From a bacterium (GTDB lineage: Bacteria > Joyebacterota > Joyebacteria > Joyebacterales > Joyebacteraceae), in the NCBI GenBank assembly GCA_029990205.1, contig JAPEKQ010000009.1, positions 31,743-95,742 of the forward strand: 64,000 nucleotides of DNA, in the 5' to 3' direction. The translations under genes and the position numbers were made by a program. Under the pieces are notes generated by a model, which was not told the origin of the DNA, did no database searches, and saw only the letters and a program-made list of their open reading frames with translations. Shown here piece after piece: positions 17,801-26,283 of the stretch; positions within the stretch are counted from its first letter, which is position 1, and the number at the start of each line of letters is the position of its first letter.

Positions 17801-19918
17801 GGCGTCTACGCCCTCTGGCTCGACGACGGTCTCTACGACCTGACCGTCACGGCGTCCGGCTACGGCGACGCGTATGCGAATGACGTCATCTCCGTATCCG
17901 GCGAGATGACCATCGAGCACTTCGCACTCTCCCCGGTCTTCGCCAGACTCGCGGGAACGGTCACCGACACCCTGACGGGCACGCCGATCGGCGGAGCCCT
18001 CATCACGACGATCTGTCCCGGCGGCGGCGTATCGGCGGTCACTCCGGCCGACGGAAGCTTCCTCCTGGACACGGTCGCGCCCGGTCTCGTGCAGACGAGG
18101 ATCTCGCACGCGGGGTACCGGGATGCGGTCTTCGAGTCGGACCTTGCCGAGCACGGCATCGAAACGCTGATGCCGATGCTCTTCCCGCTCGACGGGACGA
18201 TATCCGGAACGGTCACGCTGGACGACGGCACGACACCCGTCCCTTCGGTGTCCGTCCGCGCGAAGATCGACGACGAGATCGCGTCGTCCGCGACAACGGA
18301 CGGTGACGGGTTCTTCGCCCTTACCGGGCTCGATCCGACGTCGGCCTACGACGTCCATGCGTCTCGCTCCGGCTACTACCACATCACCGACAATCCGATT
18401 GCCGGCGTGGGCAGCGGCACCACGGGTGTCGCGTTCATGATGATGCCCGCGAACGGCACGATCGAAGGCGTCCTCACCGACGCGGTATCGGGTGATCCGC
18501 TTGACGGCGCGACGATCGAGGCCGACGACGGCGACGGACACTTCGGCTCCGCCATGACGGCAGTCGACGGAACGTTCGTCATCGACGGCCTGGTCCCGAC
18601 GGGGCTCTACGATGTTTCCGCGTCGCGGTACGGATACGTACCGACCATCTCAGGCTCGGTACCGTGCGGCAGCACTCCGCTCTCGATGTCGCTCGACCGC
18701 AACTTCGCGCGCATCACGGGCAGCCTCACCGTCCTCGGTGAGAGCATCCCGCTCGAGGAGATCGAGATAGCGGCGACGAGCACGTCGTTCGCAGGCGACA
18801 CGAGAGTCGCGGTGCCGGACGCGGCGGGCTCTTTCGAGATCGTCGACCTCAGACCCGGCTCCTACGTGGTGTCCGCCAGCGAACTCGGATGTGTCACCAC
18901 GCCGGCGCAGATGACCCTGGCGCTCGGCGAGGGCGAACTCGTCTCGGGGCTGAGCTTCGAGATCGAGACGGCCGTACTGGACCACGTCGAGGTCTCCGGC
19001 GACGCGCAGATCGAAGCCGGCAGCGATGTCACGTTCGCCGCGAGCGCCGTGTCGGACGGCGGACAGCTCGTGGAGACGGGACTCGCGTGGTGGATCTCCC
19101 CGGCGGAAGCCGGACAGATCGCGCGCGGGAACGGAAGCTTCACCATCAGCAGCGACTACATAGGCGAGGTCACCATCGGTGCGCAGGACACGCTGACGGG
19201 ACTCATCGGCCGGCTCGAGGGCACCGTCTACGCCACGGTCGGCCCGACGACCTCGGCCGTGTTCGCCGATTCGACCGGCATGACCATCGCCTTCCAGCCG
19301 GGCTCGGTGTCCGAGACGAAGATGATCGAGCTCTCTCACGATGAGCTCCCGGACGCGAAGCGGTGCACCCGCGATCTGTCGATCGTGGGAGCGGACTACC
19401 ATCTCAAGCCGCACGGGGTCGAGTTCCAGACCGGGCAGCTGCCGGTCCTCACGCTCCCCCTCCCGAGCGACGACGCGCTGATGGTCCGCTGGGACAAGTC
19501 GATGCTCAAGTGGGAAGAGATGGACGCGGACCGGTTCGCCGACTCCGCCGAGTCGTCGATCTCGTCGCTGACGGAGTTCGCGGCGGCCACTGCGTCACGC
19601 GCGCTCGGCGTCACCGACATCCGGGTGGAACCGAACCCGTTCTCACCGGAGTCGGGACCGGTCACGATATCCTACGAGCTGTCGTCACAGGCGGCGCGGA
19701 CGCCGTTCGTCACGGTCCGTCTCTACACGATGGCGGGGCAGTTCGTCCGCGAGCTCGCATCGAATGAGCCGCAGACGAAGGGCCGCGCCGAGATCGTCTG
19801 GGACGGCCTGACGGAGAACGGCGAGACCGCGCGCAACGGACGGTACGTTGTCGAGATCCTGGCCGAAGACGCAACGGACAGCGCCGACGCGCTGACGACC
19901 GTCGTGCTGGTCAAGTAG
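14804..19918 (+). CDS. Giant exported carboxypeptidase-regulatory-like repeat protein with FlgD/Por-like tail
   Basis: 1,704 residues. A signal anchor spans about residues 38-62 (RVVLAAVIIVGVVLIASEIAHA). Residues 65-380 are fibronectin/Ig-like. From about 385 to 1,400 come a dozen or more CarboxypepD_reg-like repeats, each of the form I-x-G-x-V-x-D...GAxVxA...TDGDGxFxL...ExTVxKxGY. The C-terminal 100 residues (EPNPFSPESGPVTISYELS, VRLYTMAGQFVREL, IVWDGLTENGE) match the FlgD-like/Por-secretion tail of the FCB group. A filamentous surface adhesin or structural protein is inferred. AGGAGACACG precedes the ATG. Confidence 0.82.
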   Translation: MLHTHDSWSGGARTLAEIRAVARRSGARPTAPAHTSVAVRVVLAAVIIVGVVLIASEIAHADITLLDYPQSLVALNDTVTVTWAENVECQLVCGRSPGVYTQPTSAIGTGSLSFVPYLEFLAPGIWYCALSGTTTGEFSNEFRLIVESPIFATPTGPPNGSVVTETTTILEWDPVDNVPYYYVAVSDQEIDIEEIEGELTVSGANLIWQALTNATSIQYGSTDPSGYFVDTNGSSPPLMDGFTYNWLIFNCYGNDPLLTSVTGAGLAGFTTDVPTDLETPELAWPPGGVTLTDDLVDFEWSAVDGAVSYHVYIYETRDLAGNDASYPVWDGSTPTPSADVRLGAILITGDYTWRVVALDDLGRGAASELRRFDYVTETGTAQIRTYRTDGEPLPRVFVDIEYVDGGVNVLPVITNEGGSFNKDLLPGRYAFHATKEDHIDTTAVYTVFANQTRYAPITMRRAPARIRGRVIDESSNPVFAAVVTASGNGTACDIETDIDGYFALQVTAGEWSVVAERYGYAPSAPQNIALAGNEYGELPDPLVLVGSPGSIRGDVLNTDGQPIIGATVRAGHTELGEYFATTNCAGHFELELAPAEWSITAVKAGYRESTSRDVILNPGETAVVDPPIQLLPVDSAIMGRVTNGGVDVEGAVVVAAPAAGDVIDAVTNCFGEFLLLPPPGTYVLRARHDGFTTSDGIQISVESGESFTGVVLDITPRSSTIAGHVVADGAGVPAVTVTNGDAECLTDGDGRFELSARTGLQEISAVKEGYFAGRPQVVATTFDQTLDGLELRISHGACTALGTVHAGGVPVPFAKITAVSDGITLAVIADADGGYELLLEAGDWTLTPEKPGFAPVASTELVLSPGQTAGGIDLELAASRALIRGWVTDSRGTVNRADVLVSIGEEAPAIRTRTDAAGGYRAYVAPDVTYRVTVIAEKHRDAEFDVGPLASGETVVLPVVLPVRDGLITGRVTSNDEAIADARVVADWGETAEARTDGNGVYALWLDDGLYDLTVTASGYGDAYANDVISVSGEMTIEHFALSPVFARLAGTVTDTLTGTPIGGALITTICPGGGVSAVTPADGSFLLDTVAPGLVQTRISHAGYRDAVFESDLAEHGIETLMPMLFPLDGTISGTVTLDDGTTPVPSVSVRAKIDDEIASSATTDGDGFFALTGLDPTSAYDVHASRSGYYHITDNPIAGVGSGTTGVAFMMMPANGTIEGVLTDAVSGDPLDGATIEADDGDGHFGSAMTAVDGTFVIDGLVPTGLYDVSASRYGYVPTISGSVPCGSTPLSMSLDRNFARITGSLTVLGESIPLEEIEIAATSTSFAGDTRVAVPDAAGSFEIVDLRPGSYVVSASELGCVTTPAQMTLALGEGELVSGLSFEIETAVLDHVEVSGDAQIEAGSDVTFAASAVSDGGQLVETGLAWWISPAEAGQIARGNGSFTISSDYIGEVTIGAQDTLTGLIGRLEGTVYATVGPTTSAVFADSTGMTIAFQPGSVSETKMIELSHDELPDAKRCTRDLSIVGADYHLKPHGVEFQTGQLPVLTLPLPSDDALMVRWDKSMLKWEEMDADRFADSAESSISSLTEFAAATASRALGVTDIRVEPNPFSPESGPVTISYELSSQAARTPFVTVRLYTMAGQFVRELASNEPQTKGRAEIVWDGLTENGETARNGRYVVEILAEDATDSADALTTVVLVK

Positions 19919-19928
19919 AGGAAGCGCA

Positions 19929-20927
19929 ATGAGGAGAGGCAACGACATACGGAGGACAGGAGAACTCGTGCGGGTCACGCTGACCGCCGTTCTCTGCGTC
20001 GCTGCGGTCGCTGGGACCGGCGCATTCGCTATGGCCGGCGCCCAGGAGCTCTCTGACATCCCGGCCGCGTTCGTGGACGTCGGTCTCGGCGCGCGCCCCA
20101 TGGGCGTCGGAGGCGCCGTGGCCGCCGCGAACCTCGGACCGGAGTCGGTCTTCTACAACCCCGCCGGGCTCGCGCCCGCGACGGGCGCGGCGGAGTCCGG
20201 CCCGACCGCCTTCTCCGTCACGCACGGAGAGCAGATGGGACTCGTCCCCTACACCGCGGCGTCGGCCAGCCACACGCTCGGGTCCGGAATCACGCTTGGA
20301 GCCGGCATCATCCACTCGGGCGACGACGTGCTCACCGAGACGACGATCCTCATCGGTGCGGCTCGCGAGATCATCGCGACGCCGTGGCTCGCCGGGAGGT
20401 CGGTCGGTCTGGGCGTGACCGCACGCGGGCGCCGCGCCTCGTTCGGGAACAACGAGAGCACCGACGGGCAGGTCACGGGCAGCGCGAGCGGATTCGGCGT
20501 CGACGCCGGGGCGCTCGTTCCGCTGACCGAGGCCGTGACGCTCGGCCTGAGCGGACGCGACATCTTCAACTCGCTGACCTGGGATTCGTCGGCAAGCGGG
20601 AGCTACTCCGAGAACGTTCCGGCCGGTCTGACGGTCGGTCTCCGCGCGGTCCCTCACGGGCATGTGGCGGTGGAGGTGGACATCGAGAAGTCGCTCCGGC
20701 TTGACAACCCGGACCGCGTCTTCGCGGGCATCGAGCTTTCGCTCTGGAATGTCGCGGACCTTCGCGGCGGCTACCGCAAGGTGCTCACGTCCGCCGACAG
20801 CGACGAGTACACGGCCGGAGCGGGCGCCTCGCTCGACGCCGGGTCCATGCGGCTCCGCGTCGATGTGGCCTACGTGTTCGGTCAGCTCGAGAACACAATG
20901 CGCTTCTCGCTCGGAGCCGAGCTGTAG
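19929..20927 (+). CDS. PorV/PorQ-like outer-membrane protein
   Basis: 332 residues. After the signal peptide the opening IPAAFVDVGLGARPMGVGGA and the ESVFYNPAGLA motif are characteristic of the PorV/PorQ (UPF0164-like) family; in type IX secretion PorV carries cargo to the surface. The end FSLGAEL is a last barrel strand. It starts 11 nt after the giant tail-bearing protein, so a job as its secretion or anchoring partner is a reasonable inference, though no other T9SS gene is in the window. Confidence 0.78.
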   Translation: MRRGNDIRRTGELVRVTLTAVLCVAAVAGTGAFAMAGAQELSDIPAAFVDVGLGARPMGVGGAVAAANLGPESVFYNPAGLAPATGAAESGPTAFSVTHGEQMGLVPYTAASASHTLGSGITLGAGIIHSGDDVLTETTILIGAAREIIATPWLAGRSVGLGVTARGRRASFGNNESTDGQVTGSASGFGVDAGALVPLTEAVTLGLSGRDIFNSLTWDSSASGSYSENVPAGLTVGLRAVPHGHVAVEVDIEKSLRLDNPDRVFAGIELSLWNVADLRGGYRKVLTSADSDEYTAGAGASLDAGSMRLRVDVAYVFGQLENTMRFSLGAEL

Positions 20928-20937
20928 CGACACACGT

Positions 20938-20969
20938 GGAACCCGGCACACCCGGAACCCGGCACACCC
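20938..20969. repeat. Two perfect 16-bp tandem repeats
   Basis: GGAACCCGGCACACCC occurs twice in direct succession right after the operon's last stop, followed by a partial third copy. No function is evident. Confidence 0.7.
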
Positions 20970-21083
20970 GGAACGCCCCACATGCAGAAGCGCGCCGACC
21001 CGAAGGTCGACGCGCTCTTTCGTTCGTATCACGTCCAACGTCACACCTTCAGTGCCGGGCGTGACGTCGATCAGCTCATGGTG

Positions 21084-21653
21084 CTACCACCGGATCGCGC
21101 CCGGGAGCACCTTCACCCACAGCGCCTTGTTCTTGCCGCTGCCCGTGAACCGGATGGTGCAGTCGAGTCTCCCCGAGTAGTGCAGACAGTCGCCGTTCCT
21201 CACGTTGTACTCTTCGCTCCCGACCGTGGCAACTGCTTCACCGTGCAGCATGATGAGAGCCTCTTCGCCCTCGTGCCGCTCGAGCTTCATCTCTCCGCCC
21301 GAGTCCTGCTCAACCAGACTCACCGAGATCCGCCCCGCGGGGATGCCCTGCGTCAGCGCCTTGGCGTTGATGAAGGTGTCACCCATGCCCGGCAGGAACA
21401 CGTCCTCGCGGTCTTCCTTCTTCACGACCGAGACCTTCGGCAGAGGCTTGTCCTCGACGAAGTACGCGGTCTCCTTCCCCAGGGCGCCCGCGATCTTGTG
21501 GAGCGCGCCGACGGTCGGAGACGTCTTGCCGCGCTCGATCTCGGAGATGTGCGTTGGAGACATACCGGAGCCGACGGCGACCTGCTTGAGGGTCATCCCC
21601 TGCTCCTTGCGGACCTCCTTCAGTCGTCTTCCGACTTCCTGTGCGTTCGGCAT
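21084..21653 (-). CDS. XRE-family transcription regulator with cupin domain
   Basis: 189 residues. Residues 5-65 form a helix-turn-helix of the HipB/XRE type (RRLKEVRKEQGMTLKQVAVG, then SPTHISEIERGKTSPTVGAL). Residues 110-185 are a cupin_2 sensor (HEGEEALIMLHGEAVATVG, GDCLHYSG). Such proteins usually repress amino-acid, polyamine or lipid genes and bind a small ligand in the cupin. The start at 21653 follows GAGGAG. Its promoter (21804-21832) is back to back with that of the 22000-22512 gene, which it may control. Confidence 0.88.
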   Translation of the reverse strand: MPNAQEVGRRLKEVRKEQGMTLKQVAVGSGMSPTHISEIERGKTSPTVGALHKIAGALGKETAYFVEDKPLPKVSVVKKEDREDVFLPGMGDTFINAKALTQGIPAGRISVSLVEQDSGGEMKLERHEGEEALIMLHGEAVATVGSEEYNVRNGDCLHYSGRLDCTIRFTGSGKNKALWVKVLPGAIRW

Positions 21654-21803
21654 GCTGACTCCTCTCTGTTCTGTCCGGTTCCGGGATCTTCCCGGTCCGG
21701 CATCGCCGCGGATGAGGCGCCACCAGCTGAGGCGCGCGCGGAGCATCCGCGACCGGATTCGCGCCGGTTCGAGGGGCGCGACGACATGCAGTTTCTCCAA
21801 GAA

Positions 21804-21832
21804 AACGTAACACTCTTCCCCCCTCCGGTCAA
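21804..21832 (-). promoter_or_regulatory. Promoter of the XRE/cupin regulator
   Basis: Minus-strand TTGACC, 17-nt spacer, TACGTT, about 150 nt before the start codon. The 21654-21999 gap contains this and the divergent plus-strand promoter and no visible gene. Confidence 0.55.
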
Positions 21833-21865
21833 GCGGCAATCGCCGCCTCGCGCGAGTGGCATAGC

Positions 21866-21895
21866 TTGACAGTCTCCGAGCCGTGGTGCTACGAT
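21866..21895 (+). promoter_or_regulatory. Promoter of the small barrel-protein gene
   Basis: TTGACA, 18-nt spacer, TACGAT, about 105 nt before the ATG at 22000. Confidence 0.6.
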
Positions 21896-21999
21896 GCCCC
21901 GCTGTGTGGACCGTGTATGCATGCTGCGGTTCGCGAACCCGCACTCACTGCGGGATAACGGTCGCGGCCCCCTGGGCCCGAACCAGAAAGGAGAACACC

Positions 22000-22512
22000 A
22001 TGTCGGTTCGCTGTTTCGTTCTGCTGCTGGTCGGACTGCTCCTTCTTCCCGCCCTCGCCTCCGCTCAGACCTACGGGGAAGGACTCGCCATCGGCGGCGT
22101 GCTGCTTCCGAGCGGCTCCGGTACGCTGCTTGCGAAGACCCGCCTGGGCGACGGTCTCGGACTCGAGGTCGAGTTCGGACTCGCGACCTTCTCAGAGGAC
22201 GACTACTCATCGTCGGATCTCGAGCTGGGCGCGGGAGCCCTCTTCTACCAGGGTTCGAACGACGAGTTCCAGCCGTACTGGGGCGGGCGTTTCCGCCTGG
22301 GACACTCCTCATCCGACGCTGAGAGCTACGAGCTCCCGACGCGCGGCGACGATGACAACAGCCACACGACCTTCGGCGTCATCGGCGTCTTCGGAGCCGA
22401 GTATTTCATCAACAAGCATCTGAGCATCGAAGGTGAAGCCGGGCTCGGCGCATACTTCGGTTCGTTCTCGCTGACGACCGAGACGAGACTGGCGGCGTTC
22501 CTCTACATCTAG
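22000..22512 (+). CDS. Small outer-membrane beta-barrel protein
   Basis: 170 residues. The ATG at 22000 follows AGAAAGGAGAACACC and opens a signal peptide (MSVRCFVLLLVGLLLLPALASA). The rest alternates in the manner of an 8-strand barrel (LGLEVEFGLATFSEDDYSSS, FQPYWGGRFRLGH, EYFINKHLSIEGEAGLGAYF). No family is recognised beyond a general outer-membrane OmpA/OmpW-like barrel. It may be a porin or envelope sensor. Confidence 0.7.
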   Translation: MSVRCFVLLLVGLLLLPALASAQTYGEGLAIGGVLLPSGSGTLLAKTRLGDGLGLEVEFGLATFSEDDYSSSDLELGAGALFYQGSNDEFQPYWGGRFRLGHSSSDAESYELPTRGDDDNSHTTFGVIGVFGAEYFINKHLSIEGEAGLGAYFGSFSLTTETRLAAFLYI

Positions 22513-22559
22513 GGTGCAACGAACGTCGGGGCGCGTGAACGGACGCCCGGGAGGCTCCC

Positions 22560-23225
22560 GTGACACGAAGACGCACCACCCTCCGCCTCTTGTGCGCGCT
22601 CGGCGCCACCATCCTGCTCGCGTCGTGCAGCGGACAGGACACGGCAGACACGCGCGATACGACTGATACGCAGGAGAGCCGCTCGGAGGCGAACGCCACT
22701 GAGCGGCTCATCCATTTCGTGCAGGAGTACGTGACGGTCGAACCGTCACCCGGCAGCACCCGGGTCGTCGGGGTCTATCACATCCGGAACGAATCGGACG
22801 CCTCCGCCGAAATGGGCATCCTCTATCCGTTCCCCGTTGACCGCGACCACGCTCCACCTCACATCGTGCGCCTCTGGGACCAGACGCCTGACGGGTATCG
22901 AACGAAGGGCTTCGTGCGCCGCGACGCCGACATCCTCCTCACGCTCGCCTTCGAGCCACACGAGGAGAAGGTCTTCAAGGTCGAGTACGTGCAGCGGATC
23001 CGGAAGCGTCACGCCGTATACATCGTCACGACGACGAGACAATGGGAGCGCGCGATCGAACTGGCGGAGTTCGAGTTCCGCATCCCGACGATGCTCGATG
23101 GGGTCGAGCTGTCGTTCGAACCCGACCGGACCGAATCGCGCGGCGACACGATCGTCCACTACATGAGCCAGGAGCAGTTCTACCCGGACGAGGACCTGAC
23201 GGTCACCTGGACCGCCGAGCGCTGA
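22560..23225 (+). CDS. Predicted lipoprotein of unknown function
   Basis: 221 residues from a GTG start behind GGGAGG. A basic N-terminus and lipobox LLASC give a lipid-anchored protein after cleavage before the Cys near residue 23. The mature region from about residue 40 is beta-rich (VVGVYHIRNESDASAEMGIL, FEPHEEKVFKVEYVQRI, FEFRIPTMLDGVELSFEPD) and lacks a recognisable catalytic motif. It is followed by a strong terminator. Function unknown. Confidence 0.75.
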   Translation: MTRRRTTLRLLCALGATILLASCSGQDTADTRDTTDTQESRSEANATERLIHFVQEYVTVEPSPGSTRVVGVYHIRNESDASAEMGILYPFPVDRDHAPPHIVRLWDQTPDGYRTKGFVRRDADILLTLAFEPHEEKVFKVEYVQRIRKRHAVYIVTTTRQWERAIELAEFEFRIPTMLDGVELSFEPDRTESRGDTIVHYMSQEQFYPDEDLTVTWTAER

Positions 23226-23247
23226 TAGACGGGCACCGAACGAAGAC

Positions 23248-23276
23248 GGACCCTGCCCCATTGCGGAGCAGGGTCC
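23248..23276 (+). terminator. Terminator after the 22560-23225 lipoprotein
   Basis: GGACCCTGC and GCAGGGTCC form a 9-bp stem with an 11-nt loop, followed by GTTTCTGTT. Confidence 0.8.
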
Positions 23277-23332
23277 GTTTCTGTTGTCGTCTCACACGCG
23301 GATGCCCCCGCGCGTCCGGAGCCGAACCGACG

Positions 23333-23452
23333 CTACTCGATCAGTCCGGTCTTCTTCTGATTCTTCTTCTCACGCTTCTTCTGCCGCTTCTCCTTCTTCG
23401 AGAGCTGCGGCTTCTTCTTCTCGCTGTGTCCAACGCGTTCCTTGCGGTACAT
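23333..23452 (-). CDS. 39-residue lysine-rich small protein
   Basis: An ATG at 23452 behind GGAGGAGCT opens a 39-codon frame ending in TAG. The product contains 13 Lys and 4 Arg in runs such as KKEKRQKKREKKNQKK and finishes TGLIE. The composition suggests a nucleic-acid- or ribosome-binding micro-protein. The ideal ribosome binding site and the start right after the terminator of the opposite-strand gene support it being real. No family recognised. Confidence 0.6.
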   Translation of the reverse strand: MYRKERVGHSEKKKPQLSKKEKRQKKREKKNQKKTGLIE

Positions 23453-23470
23453 AGCTCCTCCGTGCAAGTG

Positions 23471-24109
23471 CTACAGAGCCAGATCGACCGGCGGCCTCAC
23501 GGGGCCGGTTGCCTCGCCGCTGACCTCGAGATCGACGGTGTTGTCGATCAATACGTCACCGTCCTCCGAGTATACGAGAATCCTCAGGACATCATAGTAG
23601 CCGCTCGCGTTGCGGTACGGGATCGACGCCCTGATCTCCTGGTCGCGCCGATACAGCAGATGCATCCCGTCCGTGTAGTCGGCGGCCAGACCATCCTCGC
23701 CAAGCTCAGCGTCCCACGGGTAGACCCCGTAGACTGAGCCCGACGACTCCCGCGAGCTGGCGACGATGAACACGTAGCCTCGCGCGCGTTCGTATGTGTC
23801 GTTCGGATTGATGAAGCCCAGCGTCACGTGGAGGCCTCGCTCAGGCGCAACGCGCCAATCGTAGACGATGTCCTGCAGCACGACCAACGGCTCGAGTCCA
23901 TCGTCATCCTTCCCCTCGATCGTGGCAACGCCCCTCGACCGCGCTCCGGATGTCGGCGCCGTCCTGCCATCATCAGCAACCGCCGAGCCGGACTGCTCCC
24001 CTCCCTCGGGGATGTCGGACTCGACCTCCTGCTCCCCGCCGGAACACCCGGCAAGCACAGCAAGAAGAACGCCCAGCGCGACGAGAGACGCTCTCGCTCC
24101 TGTTCTCAT
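23471..24109 (-). CDS. Predicted lipoprotein of unknown function
   Basis: 212 residues. ATG at 24109 behind GAGGGTGC; lipobox VLAGC with Cys near residue 21. A low-complexity Gly/Ser/Asp stretch (to about residue 65) precedes a beta-rich domain (LVVLQDIVYDWRVAPERGLHV, YVFIVASSRESSGSVYGVYP, EIRASIPYRNASGYYDVLRI). It starts 17 nt after the transglutaminase stop, so both probably share an operon. Function unknown. Confidence 0.75.
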   Translation of the reverse strand: MRTGARASLVALGVLLAVLAGCSGGEQEVESDIPEGGEQSGSAVADDGRTAPTSGARSRGVATIEGKDDDGLEPLVVLQDIVYDWRVAPERGLHVTLGFINPNDTYERARGYVFIVASSRESSGSVYGVYPWDAELGEDGLAADYTDGMHLLYRRDQEIRASIPYRNASGYYDVLRILVYSEDGDVLIDNTVDLEVSGEATGPVRPPVDLAL

Positions 24110-24125
24110 GATGCACCCTCCCCGA

Positions 24126-25628
24126 TCACGGACGAACCGTCTGTCCGCCCTCGGTGTATTCGACGATTCTGACATTGAGTCTCCCGAGCACTCGCAGTAT
24201 TCCGAGCGCGAGGTCGGAGACGTTTCCTCTCTTGGCGGAGCTCTCACCGAACTTGATGTGCATCGCGTCGACGCTGCCATCTCCGATCGTCGGGTCGAGC
24301 GCGTACCAGCCATCTCCGGTCCAGACCTCCACCCACATGTGGTAGAGGAACTCTCCCTGATAGTGCGTCACGCCTGAGACCAGCTTCGACGGGATGCTCA
24401 GCGAGCGAATCATGGCGGCCATCAGGACCGCGTGCTCGCTGCAGTCTCCCTCGCGGGAGTCCAGGATCTCGGTGGCCGATGCGAACCCGGTCCCGAACCC
24501 CTTCTTCTCGACCTCGTCAAAGACCCACTTCTCGATGTTCTTCGAGACCTTCCAGGTGTTCTGGTCGGTTCCCCACGCCTGCCGCGACGCGACGCCGAGG
24601 ATTCTCGGGTACCAGGTCTGCATGAGCGGGTTCCCGTCCATGTAGTCCTTCATCGGCGTGCTGCGGATCGGGAAGCGGACGATGCCGGCTGGATCGGGCT
24701 TCGTGCGTGTCACGCGAAGAAGCACGCCTCGATCGGTGTGGCCTTCGATCGTCTGCCGCGCGTCCTCGACGAGGAACTCGTCGATGGCGGACCCGTCGTC
24801 GAGCCAGAGTTCGAGCAGCGCGTCATCGACGCGGAAAGGAGCGCGGAGCGTGATGTTCGTCGGGACGGCCGTCGCGGTCAGGAGGTCGAACGCCTCCTTC
24901 TCGGCCTGCGCCAGTTCCTTCGTCGTCCTCGTCAGGGTCATGCCGGCCGACGGCAGCTCATACTTCCAAAGCAAGCCATCCGCGTCACGCCACTCGTGCA
25001 CGGGGAGCCCGGCGCGCGCGTCACAGTTGACCGTGTATCGCGTCAGCTCGACGCTCTGCCCCAGCAGCTCGAGCGTCTCCTCACCGTCGACGGTAACCGT
25101 GTAGGTCGCGACCGCCTCGGTCTCGGCGTCGAAGCCGAGGTAGGAGTAGCTCGTCCCCGTCGCCGAGCCCCGCTCGACGAGAAGCCGCTTCACGGCGGCC
25201 GGGAACAGGAGTCCGACGGGCACGGGCACGTCCGCGATCGTGGCGTCGTCACCGATCGCCCGCCTGAGTCTCGCCGTCTCCCCCTGCAGAACGAAATCGA
25301 CCTTCGTCTCGCGCTCGGATGTGTGTGTCGTCATATGGTACTCGAGGGGACGCCCGTCGGGCGTCTCCGTCCAACGCTCGCTCACCTCGAGCTTGATGAG
25401 GTCGGTGTTGCGCATCACGAGCATGCGGGTGTAGACGCCGGTGGTGATATCGCCGGCCTCGTCGGTCTCGACCCACTCCCGCGAGTACCCCATCGACACC
25501 CCGTCGAGCGTCACGTCGTACCAGAGTTCGATGTCAGGCTCGGCCCCGGCCGCGTGCGTCGCGCACGCAAACACGAGAACGAGCATCAGCAATGCTCGAA
25601 GCCGTTCGTTCAACGGGGATACCTCCAT
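24126..25628 (-). CDS. Exported transglutaminase-like protein
   Basis: 500 residues with an N-terminal signal sequence (RALLMLVLVFACATHAAG). The C-terminal third is a transglutaminase core with the Cys-His-Asp triad in SREGDCSEHAVLMAAMIRSL, YHMWVEVWTGDGWYALDP. The upstream 300 residues are beta-rich and resemble the N-terminal part of DUF3857/DUF3108-like exported proteins. In bacteria such proteins mostly act as cysteine proteases or cross-linkers in the envelope; the substrate is unknown. The start at 25628 is the least certain part. Confidence 0.82.
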   Translation of the reverse strand: MEVSPLNERLRALLMLVLVFACATHAAGAEPDIELWYDVTLDGVSMGYSREWVETDEAGDITTGVYTRMLVMRNTDLIKLEVSERWTETPDGRPLEYHMTTHTSERETKVDFVLQGETARLRRAIGDDATIADVPVPVGLLFPAAVKRLLVERGSATGTSYSYLGFDAETEAVATYTVTVDGEETLELLGQSVELTRYTVNCDARAGLPVHEWRDADGLLWKYELPSAGMTLTRTTKELAQAEKEAFDLLTATAVPTNITLRAPFRVDDALLELWLDDGSAIDEFLVEDARQTIEGHTDRGVLLRVTRTKPDPAGIVRFPIRSTPMKDYMDGNPLMQTWYPRILGVASRQAWGTDQNTWKVSKNIEKWVFDEVEKKGFGTGFASATEILDSREGDCSEHAVLMAAMIRSLSIPSKLVSGVTHYQGEFLYHMWVEVWTGDGWYALDPTIGDGSVDAMHIKFGESSAKRGNVSDLALGILRVLGRLNVRIVEYTEGGQTVRP

Positions 25629-25721
25629 CGTGATGTTGATGCTCAGATGTCTTGTCCGGAGTACCGCGGCAGTCTGCCGTCCGGCGTCGCGCGTCTAGCG
25701 TCCGCCGCCGACCGACCCGGC

Positions 25722-26063
25722 TCAGGCCTTGCCCATCGCCTTGAGCTCTGCCAGGCGCTCCTCGAGCGCGGCCTTCCGCCCCTGGAGGTTGTAGAGCTCC
25801 ATCTCCAGCTCACGGATGGAGTCGCGGATGTCGGCGCCGTCCTCGATCTGCTGCTCGACCTTGTGCGCCATGAGCGCTTCTTCGTGATTCGCAATGTCCA
25901 GGTTGATCTCTTCGAGCTCGTTGCGGATGAGCCGTGGATCGTCTGGCAGACCGTCATCTTCGACACCGGTCGTGCCGGCGGACTGCACGGCGCAGCCGGC
26001 GAACAGCGCGGTGGCGAACGCCGCGAGCAGAACGAGAGCGATGAGTCTGCTCATGCGTCTCAT
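25722..26063 (-). CDS. Small coiled-coil lipoprotein
   Basis: 113 residues. Lipobox LFAGC with Cys at residue 24, then a charged region predicted as two long helices (DDPRLIRNELEEINLDIANH ... DSIRELEMELYNLQGRKAAL). It resembles small periplasmic coiled-coil lipoproteins. The start codon follows GAGGTTCGC. No specific family is assigned. Confidence 0.7.
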   Translation of the reverse strand: MRRMSRLIALVLLAAFATALFAGCAVQSAGTTGVEDDGLPDDPRLIRNELEEINLDIANHEEALMAHKVEQQIEDGADIRDSIRELEMELYNLQGRKAALEERLAELKAMGKA

Positions 26064-26246
26064 GCGAACCTCCTCAGCAAGAGCCTGTGAGATGCCTCTC
26101 CGCCTCCCCGGCCCTGGAAGGAGTCGGCTTGCTCATCGGTGTCACATACGGACTTGCGGCATGAAACTTGTAACGACATTCTAGAGGTGCGGAAGAGATG
26201 GTGTCAACAGGCCACTGGGACACGGCTTGCACGGCACGCCGCCGCC

Positions 26247-26276
26247 TTGACATGCCCATCGGGCACATGAGAGAAT
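26247..26276 (+). promoter_or_regulatory. Promoter with internal palindrome before the sigma-like gene
   Basis: TTGACA, 18-nt spacer, GAGAAT. The spacer contains the palindrome TGCCC-ATC-GGGCA (26253-26265), placed where a repressor or MerR-type activator could act. The -10 ends only 7 nt before the ATG at 26284, so the transcript would be leaderless. Confidence 0.5.
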
Positions 26277-26283
26277 CAGAGTC

